Of a stretch of 5,482 nucleotides of DNA, positions 1 through 5,482 are shown in pieces. The notes beneath the pieces were generated by a model. That model saw only the letters and a list, made by a program, of their open reading frames with translations, ran no database searches and was not told the origin of the DNA. The stretch is from Saprospiraceae bacterium. GTDB lineage: Bacteria; Bacteroidota; Bacteroidia; Chitinophagales; Saprospiraceae. Made by a program: the position numbers and the translations under genes. The DNA is taken from the NCBI GenBank assembly GCA_020528935.1, contig JAJDFU010000241.1, positions 1 through 5,482 of the forward strand. The letters run 5' to 3'. The number at the start of each line of letters is the position of its first letter. Position 1 is the first letter of the stretch.

Positions 1-128
1 ACCACGACCGGGAGCCGGATCTAGCTGCAGAATGGACGGTGGTACGCGCAAGCCTCCTGGCTGCGGGGTTTGCCTTGCTGGTCCTGGGCCTTGCTCTCCG
101 GGGGCCCTCATCCCGGCCTAGTCGTTAA
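1..128 (+). CDS. C-terminal tail of an unidentified protein ending in a probable transmembrane helix (5' partial)
   Basis: An open frame enters from the left edge (first complete codon at base 3) and stops at TAA 126-128, giving 41 residues. The visible part has a polar start (HDREPDLAAEW), then a hydrophobic run of about 18 residues (roughly 16-33, ASLLAAGFALLVLGLALR), then a short basic tail (RGPSSRPSR). That fits a membrane protein whose last helix lies near the C-terminus with positive residues just after it. The protein family cannot be told from this fragment. Its stop overlaps the last 11 bases of the convergent oxidoreductase gene on the other strand, a plausible tail-to-tail arrangement. 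The competing reading on the - strand of this stretch gives a Pro/Gly-rich product that looks less like protein. The assignment rests only on composition and an open frame, so it is moderate at best. Confidence 0.5.
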   Translation, partial: HDREPDLAAEWTVVRASLLAAGFALLVLGLALRGPSSRPSR

Positions 129-1491
129 TTTCCTCCAGGCCGTCCAGCACCCAGGGCATGAGCTCCGATACGGTGGGGTGCACCAGCACCACCTCGCGGT
201 AGCGCCGGCAGGGTATCCGGCTGTGCATGATGGCCGCAAACATGTTGATGATCTCGTCGCCGCCGGGGCCCAGGATCGCAGCCCCAAGGATCAAATCCGT
301 ATCGGCGTCCACCAGCAACTTGGCAAATCCCTGGGTCTCTCCCATTTCCTTGGCCCGGCTGATCTCGCTCATGGGGCGTATGGCCTTCAGCACGCGCTTG
401 CCGGAAGCCCGGGCAGCTTTCTCGCTCAGTCCCACCCGCCCCAGCGGCGGGTCGGTGAACAGGGCGTAAACGGGTATGCGGTCGGACAAGCTGCGCGGCC
501 CCCCGAATAGATGGTCCAGCACGATCTCGGCGTCGTTCACCGAGGTGTGCGTAAAAGCTCCTTGCCCGTTGATATCGCCCAGGGCAAATACGCCTTCCAC
601 GTTCGTTCGGCAGTAGTCATCCACCTCGATGTAGCCGCGGCTGTCGGTCTGTATGCCGGCAGCTTCCAGCCCGAGCCGTTCGGTATTGGGGCGCCGGCCG
701 GAAGCGATCAGCAGGTGTGTGCCTTCCAAGGCTTCCGACCCCTGTTCGGTCTCTACCCGCAGGATTAGCCGGTCGTTTTGTCGGCTTACCTCCCGGGCGG
801 TGGCCTTGCACAAAATGCGCACGCCCTCCCCTTCCAGGATCTCCTGTACGGCTCCGGCCACATCGGCATCTTCGCGCGGCATCACCTGGGCATCGCGCTG
901 CACCACGGTCACCTCCGAACCGAAGCGGCGATAGATCTGGGCGAACTCCATGCCGATATAGCCGCCACCCACGATGAGCAGATGCCCGGGCCGTTCCTCC
1001 AGGTCGAGCAGGCCGGCGCTGTCCATCCAGGGCACTTCGGCTATGCCCTGAATAGGGGGTACGAAGGGATAGGTGCCCGCATTGATGTAGATGCGCTTGC
1101 CCTCGATAGCCTCTTCGCCCACGCGCAAGATATGGCTGCTCGCAAAAGAAGCCCATTCCCGGATGAGCGTTACGTTGTCCGTGGATTCCATCCATTCGGT
1201 CAGTCCGTTGCTCCCGGCCCGGCGGATCTCGTTCATGCGGGCCCGCACGCGGGCGTAGTCCAGCCGGATGGGGCCGGAACGGAAGCCGAAAAAGTCGCCC
1301 CGGCCGGCTTGGTGGATGGCCCTGGCGCTGGCGACCAGGGTTTTGGTGGGGGTGCAGCCGTAGTTCACACAGCTGCCGCCCACCCGGGCGCCTTCGATCA
1401 CGGCGATAGTGTCGCCGGTGGCAATAAGCCTGCCCAGGAGTGTACCCGTGGCCTGGCCGGTTCCGAGAATGATGTGGTCGTAGGAGGTCAT
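118..1491 (-). CDS. Class I FAD-dependent pyridine nucleotide-disulfide oxidoreductase (MerA/Lpd-like)
   Basis: This 457-residue protein has the full layout of the dihydrolipoyl dehydrogenase/glutathione reductase/mercuric reductase family and is predicted cytoplasmic. The N-terminal FAD fold carries GTGQATG at 10-16. The redox-active disulfide is GGSCVNYGCTPTK, with C41 and C46. The NAD(P) fold carries GGGYIG at 175-180. The second FAD contact is VFALGDING at 301-309. The C-terminal dimerisation domain holds the catalytic His-Glu pair in HPTVSE (H438, E443). The NAD(P) strand ends VVQRD with Arg199 rather than an acidic residue, which suggests NADPH preference (inference). The GGSCVNYGCTPTK signature and the C-terminal segment with GETQGF and GGDEII resemble proteins often labelled mercuric reductase. 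However, there is no N-terminal HMA metal-binding domain and no C-terminal cysteine pair (it ends EEIND), so mercury reduction is unlikely. The physiological disulfide substrate is unknown. The ATG lies two codons before the first FAD strand, the usual family start. It follows ftcD by 67 bp and is the last gene of the - strand run. Confidence 0.93.
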   Translation of the reverse strand: MTSYDHIILGTGQATGTLLGRLIATGDTIAVIEGARVGGSCVNYGCTPTKTLVASARAIHQAGRGDFFGFRSGPIRLDYARVRARMNEIRRAGSNGLTEWMESTDNVTLIREWASFASSHILRVGEEAIEGKRIYINAGTYPFVPPIQGIAEVPWMDSAGLLDLEERPGHLLIVGGGYIGMEFAQIYRRFGSEVTVVQRDAQVMPREDADVAGAVQEILEGEGVRILCKATAREVSRQNDRLILRVETEQGSEALEGTHLLIASGRRPNTERLGLEAAGIQTDSRGYIEVDDYCRTNVEGVFALGDINGQGAFTHTSVNDAEIVLDHLFGGPRSLSDRIPVYALFTDPPLGRVGLSEKAARASGKRVLKAIRPMSEISRAKEMGETQGFAKLLVDADTDLILGAAILGPGGDEIINMFAAIMHSRIPCRRYREVVLVHPTVSELMPWVLDGLEEIND

Positions 1492-1558
1492 AAAAGTTGG
1501 GTTGGCGCGGGTCGTTTCCGGGCGTGAAAAGATGAAAGAACGGGGCAGGCAGCAGTCT

Positions 1559-3250
1559 TTATCCGGCCTTCATCTGATCCCGGGCAATCTGCAAAATCGC
1601 CCGTTCTGCTGCATCGGCCTGTTGGGCCATTTGCTTTCCTTTTTCCATCACCTGCTGTACAAATGCCCGGTCTTCCAGATCGGGCACGTTGGTCTGTACA
1701 TTCAGCCAGGCGCCTTGTATGGCGGCCCGGGCACAAAGGGCGCCCACGCCGGCATCGGAAGCGGAGTTGGGGTTGCCGCTTTCGGCCATGGCCTTCAGCA
1801 GTTCGAAGGACTCGAATGCCGTCTCCATCACCTGCAACGGCACTTCGATGGCGTATTTGGTCGCTTCCTGTATGGCCTTATGGCGGGCGGCTTTTTCCTC
1901 CGCTGTGTCTTTGGGCAGGCGCACCGCAGCGATAATGGCGTTGAAGGCGCGGGTGTCCTCATCCACCAGGGCCAGCAACCGGTCCTTGACGGCCTGCCCC
2001 CGGGCGGCCCATTCGCCAAACTCCTGCCAGCGCTGGTCCCAGGCGCGGCGATGAGCAGAGAGGTTGGCTACCATGGTACCCAGGGAGGCGCCCAGGGCCC
2101 CCACATAGGCGGAGATGGAGCCGCCGCCCGGCGCTACGCTCTCGCTGGCCGTCTCGTTGGAAAACTGCCGCAGGTTCATCGCCAGCAGGGGATCGGTGCG
2201 CTGTGCGCGCAGCTGGTATTCGATGATCTTTTTGTGCGGGTCAAAGGGGCCCAGTTCGTCCAGGCCCATGGATTTCACGGCAATGTGGATGAGCTCCTCC
2301 TCCGATACACCGGTGGAGCGGCGCTGCTTCTCCAGAAAAAAGCGGCCCGCATCCAGCATGACCTGCAGGGGCACGAGGCCTACCAGCTCGGAGCCCGTCA
2401 CCCGCATGCCGCGGGCAGTGGCCCGCTGGCGCGTGGTTTCGAAGGCAATGTGCAGGGGTGTGTCCCTCACGTTGGTGATGTTCATGCTGATCTGGGCGAT
2501 GCCGTATTCCTCGATGTACCAGCCAATAGCTTTCACGCCTTTCAGCAGGCCGGGTTCGCGCACGGGCTGGCCTTGCTCGTCTTGGACGATGGGGCCGTTG
2601 AGGGGATCGCCTGCTCGCTTGATGCGCCCCTTTTCGCGAATGTCGAAGGCCACCGAATTGGCCCGGCGGGTGGAGGTGGTGTTCAGATTGATGTTGTAGG
2701 CGATGAGGAAGTCGCGCGCGCCGATGGCAGTGGCGCCGGCCTGGGCGTGGAAGGCGGCCGGGCCGAAGTCGGGCTTCCAGTCCGGATCCTCCAGTTTGGC
2801 AGCCAGGCCTTCGTACTCTCCGGCCCGCACCGTGGCCAGATTGCGCCGCTCGGGCCGGCTGGCGGCGTTTTCGTACAGGTATACCGGAATGTCGAGTTCT
2901 TTACCCACCCGCTCGCCCAGCTTCCGGGCCCAATCTGCTGCCTCCTCCATGGTCAGGCCCGACACGGGAATGAGAGGACAAACGTCTGTAGCACCCATGC
3001 GCGGGTGCTCTCCCTGATGCTGCCGCATATCGATCAGCTCGGCGGCTTTCCGGATTGCCTGAAAAGCAGCTTCGATCACCTGCCCGGGCGGTCCCACAAA
3101 GGTGACCACGGTGCGGTGAGTGGCTTTGCCGGGGTCCACGTCCAGCAGGAGGACGTCTTCCACGGCTTTGATGGTGTCGGTGATTTGCCGGATAACGGCC
3201 GGGTCGCGGCCCTCGCTGAAGTTGGGCACGCACTCGAGTACGGGTTGCAT
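1559..3250 (-). CDS. ftcD: Bifunctional glutamate formimidoyltransferase / formimidotetrahydrofolate cyclodeaminase
   Basis: This 563-residue cytoplasmic enzyme catalyses the last two steps of the formiminoglutamate branch of histidine degradation. It moves the formimino group from N-formimino-L-glutamate to tetrahydrofolate, releasing glutamate, and then cyclises 5-formimino-THF to 5,10-methenyl-THF with loss of ammonia. The transferase half spans about 1-325: it begins with ECVPNFSEGR (6-15) and contains GEHPRMGATD, whose His82 matches the catalytic histidine of the mammalian enzyme. The second transferase subdomain starts near FLIAYNINLN (181-190). The cyclodeaminase half spans about 350-555, with the glycine-rich APGGGS (373-378), the acidic segment VDEDTRAFNAI (429-439) and the highly conserved GNPNSASDAG (492-501). 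The length is close to the roughly 540-residue mammalian fused protein, so both domains appear complete. The start is well supported because family members begin a few residues before this N-terminal motif. Other hut genes (hutH, hutU, hutI) are not in the window. It lies 50 bp after the cytochrome gene and 67 bp before the oxidoreductase. Confidence 0.97.
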   Translation of the reverse strand: MQPVLECVPNFSEGRDPAVIRQITDTIKAVEDVLLLDVDPGKATHRTVVTFVGPPGQVIEAAFQAIRKAAELIDMRQHQGEHPRMGATDVCPLIPVSGLTMEEAADWARKLGERVGKELDIPVYLYENAASRPERRNLATVRAGEYEGLAAKLEDPDWKPDFGPAAFHAQAGATAIGARDFLIAYNINLNTTSTRRANSVAFDIREKGRIKRAGDPLNGPIVQDEQGQPVREPGLLKGVKAIGWYIEEYGIAQISMNITNVRDTPLHIAFETTRQRATARGMRVTGSELVGLVPLQVMLDAGRFFLEKQRRSTGVSEEELIHIAVKSMGLDELGPFDPHKKIIEYQLRAQRTDPLLAMNLRQFSNETASESVAPGGGSISAYVGALGASLGTMVANLSAHRRAWDQRWQEFGEWAARGQAVKDRLLALVDEDTRAFNAIIAAVRLPKDTAEEKAARHKAIQEATKYAIEVPLQVMETAFESFELLKAMAESGNPNSASDAGVGALCARAAIQGAWLNVQTNVPDLEDRAFVQQVMEKGKQMAQQADAAERAILQIARDQMKAG

Positions 3251-3300
3251 AGGTGAAGGGTTTGTGCGAAGGTCAGAAAAGATCGGGACTTGAAAAACGG

Positions 3301-5187
3301 CTACAAACTGCTCAGCACGGCCAGGGCCTGCGGATGTTGCGGCTCCAGGGCCAGTACCCGCTCCAGCAGGGTCCGGGTCGCGGCTGCATCGCCCTGCAGG
3401 CGCCGGATGGCCGCTTTGTTGAGCAGGGCCTGCACGTAGTCGGGATTCAGCGCAATGGCCCGGTCGTACAGGGCTTCGGCCCGGCCGTACCGGCCTTCCA
3501 GGGCGTTGAGGTAGCCGAGATTGGTAAGAGCCACTTCGCGCTTGGCGTCTTCCTGTAATACGAAGGCCAGCACTTGTTTGGCGCGTTCGTATCTTTTGAG
3601 TTGGATCAGCACCGCCGACAGCTTTTCCCGGAAATCGAGGTAGAGCGGCAGCTCGCTTACGGCACGCTCAAGCCAGGGCAGGGCATCGGCTGCGCGCCCC
3701 CGGCGGAAATAGCCCTCGCCCAGGCGATAGGCCGTCCAGCCATCCACCTGGCTGGTGTCGCCCACCTGGGCCGCCAGCCCCGCCAGCAGGGCGTAATCTT
3801 GCCGGGCAAAGTGATAGTGCACAACGGTAGGCAGTTTTTCCTCAAAGCCAGCCCGGCTCCGGTCCAGGTAGTAGCCAGCCGAATCCAGCACCTGGGGAGC
3901 CTCCAGGTACTTGTCGTAGAGGGCCAGGTAACCTTGCGCCATCTCCAGGGGGCTGCCCTGCGCCTTGGTGAGGATCTGCAGGCCGAGGAAATCCGCCGGT
4001 TCGTCGCTCGGGGGCTTCGGCCGGGAGCTGACGTTTTTGCGGCTGATCCAATGGTCGGTGATGCGCACATGGGGAATGTCCACACTACCCGACTTGGGCA
4101 TGTGGCAACCGGAGCAGTCATTGCCGCCGGCCAGGCGCTCGGCTTGCGGGGCACTGCAGCCGCCAGCGGCATTCTGGTGACAGCCCTGGCAGGCGCGGTT
4201 GTACTGCTCCACCCCCGTCTGCTCGATGCTGATGTGGGGGTTATGGCAAGTAATGCAGGTCATATCGGAGGCCTGGTAGCAGGCGCTCTGCCGCAGGCGA
4301 TCGGCCTGGGAGGCCATAATGAATTGCTCGTGCGAGTTGGTGAAACGCGGCAGGAAGACGTTCATCACCGAGGCCAGCGGCATGCCGGGCCTGAAGTCAA
4401 ACCAGTCCCGGTCTTCTTTCAGCACAGCAACGCCCTGCAGGTGGCAGCGCTGGCAGAGGTCCATCTGCAGGTTGCGGGGAAGATCGCGCGGGTTGACGAT
4501 GGAGTAGTCGATCTGCCGGGCGGTATCTACCAGTTTACCGGCCAGCTTTTCGCGGGCGTGCAGCTCGCCCGGGCCGTGGCATCGCTCGCACTCGATGCCG
4601 CGGGGCATATCGGCAAACTTGTTCATGGAGCCGGCTTGCAGCTTGGGGTAGTGATTGTGGCAGGTAATGCACTCGGTATTGAGCAGGCGTTCGAAACGCA
4701 GGTTGTCGCCGGCGAAGCCGGGGGCGAGGTCCCAGCGGCCATCCTGAGTGTAGTAGGTGATGGGTGCCTGGTACACATAACCGTTGCGGCTGATAATGTG
4801 GGAGTTGGTGTGCTGGCCGGAACCCACGATCCAGCGTATGCGCTCGCGCCGCTGATGGATGGTGTCGCCGTCCTCCAGGCGAAACTCCAACACGTACAGG
4901 CTGCTGTCCTGCCAGTAGGGCCGGTAGTAGAAGTTGGAGGCGGAGTCGTACACCAGGGTATGCTCATCGAAGGTGGCGGCGCTCTTGGCGCGGCTGGCCG
5001 TATCCCAGCTCATACCCATGCCGGTATGAATGAAGGTGCGGTGTACATCGGCATGGCAACCCTGGCAGGTGGCCATGCCCACGTAGCCCACCTCGGGTTC
5101 CAGGTTGCGGTAGGTGGGCAGGTCGCGCTGGCAGAATACCAGGGCCAGGGCAGCAGCGATCAGGGCCGTAAAGACGAGAGAACGCAT
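3301..5187 (-). CDS. Secreted heptahaem c-type cytochrome with C-terminal TPR repeats
   Basis: This 628-residue protein has seven CxxCH haem-attachment motifs: CQGCH 41-45, CITCH 173-177, CERCH 200-204, CQRCH 245-249, CITCH 311-315, CQGCH 333-337 and CSGCH 358-362. Covalent haem attachment implies an extracytoplasmic location, consistent with the hydrophobic N-terminus (about 4-18). Cys19 may be a lipid-attachment site, but Phe18 before it departs from the usual lipobox. Segments such as CHGPGELH (203-210), CHNPH (314-318) and TDHW (377-380) supply histidines that could be distal haem ligands. The style resembles cytochrome c554-like multihaem proteins. A Tyr/Trp-rich, haem-free stretch (about 70-165) separates haems 1 and 2. 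About 70-80 residues after the last haem region begin four 34-residue TPR units at roughly 481-514, 515-548, 549-582 and 583-616, suggesting a docking role. The redox partner and substrate are unknown; the sequence supports electron transfer but does not identify a specific reductase. The gene starts 44 bp after gldH. Its ATG is well placed for the signal sequence. Confidence 0.93.
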   Translation of the reverse strand: MRSLVFTALIAAALALVFCQRDLPTYRNLEPEVGYVGMATCQGCHADVHRTFIHTGMGMSWDTASRAKSAATFDEHTLVYDSASNFYYRPYWQDSSLYVLEFRLEDGDTIHQRRERIRWIVGSGQHTNSHIISRNGYVYQAPITYYTQDGRWDLAPGFAGDNLRFERLLNTECITCHNHYPKLQAGSMNKFADMPRGIECERCHGPGELHAREKLAGKLVDTARQIDYSIVNPRDLPRNLQMDLCQRCHLQGVAVLKEDRDWFDFRPGMPLASVMNVFLPRFTNSHEQFIMASQADRLRQSACYQASDMTCITCHNPHISIEQTGVEQYNRACQGCHQNAAGGCSAPQAERLAGGNDCSGCHMPKSGSVDIPHVRITDHWISRKNVSSRPKPPSDEPADFLGLQILTKAQGSPLEMAQGYLALYDKYLEAPQVLDSAGYYLDRSRAGFEEKLPTVVHYHFARQDYALLAGLAAQVGDTSQVDGWTAYRLGEGYFRRGRAADALPWLERAVSELPLYLDFREKLSAVLIQLKRYERAKQVLAFVLQEDAKREVALTNLGYLNALEGRYGRAEALYDRAIALNPDYVQALLNKAAIRRLQGDAAATRTLLERVLALEPQHPQALAVLSSL

Positions 5188-5191
5188 GGCT

Positions 5192-5218
5192 TAAAAATAG
5201 GGAAGCAAACACGTCCAA
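5192..5218 (-). promoter_or_regulatory. Weak Bacteroidota-type promoter candidate before the cytochrome gene
   Basis: On the - strand, just before the cytochrome ATG, lies TATTTTTA (5199-5192). It matches the Bacteroidota -7 element TAnnTTTG at all but the last base. A TTG (5218-5216, at the end of a T run) lies upstream with a 16-base spacer, shorter than the usual roughly 19. The element sits only a few bases from the start codon, so a transcript from it would have almost no leader. The same T/A-rich stretch could simply be a low-structure start region, which Bacteroidota use instead of a Shine-Dalgarno sequence. Treat as a hint only. Confidence 0.2.
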
Positions 5219-5231
5219 AAAAGCGCCTGGC

Positions 5232-5482
5232 TTACTGAAGCGAACGTTTTTCACCCGTACTGCGCACCTCCAGCGAAAGGGCATCCAGGCCGGGCAGGCT
5301 GTCGCGACGCATATACTGCTCCAGACGCAGGCTGTAAGTACCCGTTTCGTTGAAGTAGGCCGACTCCTGTATGGGTATGCGCAAGCTGCAGCGCTCGCCC
5401 CGGCAGTCGCCCTGCCAGTAGCCTACCTTGTCCATCAGTTCCAGCGAAAGCACCTGGCTGAGCCGGCGGCCGGAAGGGAAAA
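5232..5482 (-). CDS. gldH: GldH-family gliding motility lipoprotein, C-terminal part (5' partial)
   Basis: The frame runs off the right edge of the window and ends at TAA 5234-5232, leaving 82 complete C-terminal residues. A GTG at 5453-5451 is an internal Val, because the frame stays open upstream (FPSGRRLSQ and beyond). Recognition rests on the typical GldH C-terminal pattern: LELMDKVGYWQG, then a beta-rich segment with ESAYFNETGTYSLRLEQYMR, then a DSLPGLDALSLEVR ending. In Flavobacterium, GldH is an outer-envelope lipoprotein needed for gliding and associated with the type IX secretion/gliding machinery. Homologues also occur in non-gliding Bacteroidota, so motility cannot be concluded. 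The signal peptide and lipobox cysteine would lie outside the window and cannot be checked. It is the first visible gene of the - strand run. Confidence 0.85.
   Translation of the reverse strand, partial: FPSGRRLSQVLSLELMDKVGYWQGDCRGERCSLRIPIQESAYFNETGTYSLRLEQYMRRDSLPGLDALSLEVRSTGEKRSLQ

Noticed and set aside
86..107. A GGGCC/GGCCC inverted repeat near the convergent gene ends, as a possible terminator
   Set aside because: It has only five base pairs with a 12-base loop, no T run on either side, and lies inside the probable + strand coding region.
1..111. A - strand frame starting with ATG near 111 and running off the left edge, as a possible next gene after the oxidoreductase
   Set aside because: The product is dominated by Pro, Gly, Gln and Arg with no hydrophobic core. 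The + strand frame over the same bases looks more like real protein.
118..1491. Calling the oxidoreductase merA
   Set aside because: The HMA domain and C-terminal cysteine pair are absent, the His-Glu pair of thiol disulfide reductases is present, and no mer genes are nearby.
778..1527. A 249-codon open frame on the + strand opposite the oxidoreductase
   Set aside because: It is an in-phase antisense shadow of a gene with all the expected flavoenzyme motifs.
1502..3256. A 584-codon open frame on the + strand covering the whole of ftcD
   Set aside because: It is the in-phase antisense of ftcD, which is unmistakable. The predicted product is rich in Gly, His and Gln with no recognisable domain, and its length is explained by rare TTA/CTA/TCA codons in ftcD.
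5213..5231. A T run after a GC-rich stretch just past the gldH stop (- strand), as a possible terminator
   Set aside because: No stable stem precedes the T run; only a four-base-pair hairpin can be drawn and it is not adjacent.
3574..5238. A 554-codon open frame on the + strand opposite the cytochrome gene
   Set aside because: It is in phase with the cytochrome codons, and its Gly/Ala/Val/His-rich product has no recognisable motif. The opposite strand has seven haem motifs and TPR repeats.

Overview
The window looks like chromosomal DNA of a GC-rich member of the Bacteroidota. The strongest taxonomic clue is the right-hand partial gene, a GldH-family gliding-motility lipoprotein, a family essentially confined to that phylum. 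Genes also begin without clear Shine-Dalgarno sequences, and the start of the cytochrome gene is preceded by a T/A-rich stretch, as is common there. The high GC content, judged by eye, would suit Saprospiria-like, Hymenobacter-like or Rhodothermia-like lineages better than typical Flavobacteriia. That narrower placement is inference.

Layout, left to right. Positions 1-128 hold the 3' end of a + strand gene of unknown identity whose product ends in a hydrophobic, probably membrane-spanning helix. Everything else is on the - strand. In the direction of transcription (right to left) come gldH (5' end cut by the window edge), a secreted multihaem c-type cytochrome with seven CxxCH sites and C-terminal TPR repeats, a fused formimidoyltransferase-cyclodeaminase (ftcD), and a class I flavin disulfide oxidoreductase resembling mercuric reductase and dihydrolipoyl dehydrogenase. 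The gaps between these four genes are 44, 50 and 67 bp, so co-transcription is plausible but not proven. The oxidoreductase stop codon overlaps the end of the + strand gene tail to tail.

Functionally the four genes do not form an obvious pathway. GldH belongs to the cell envelope and gliding/type IX secretion machinery, the cytochrome to extracytoplasmic electron transfer, FtcD to the end of histidine degradation and one-carbon folate metabolism, and the flavoprotein to cytoplasmic NAD(P)H-dependent redox chemistry. No other histidine-utilisation genes are visible. I see no tRNA, rRNA, CRISPR array, insertion sequence, repeat array or convincing terminator. No intergenic stretch exceeds 70 bases.

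I found no clear new system. The points most worth a second look are the heptahaem-TPR cytochrome with its odd lipoprotein-like signal, and the mercuric-reductase-like enzyme that lacks the mercury-handling cysteines.
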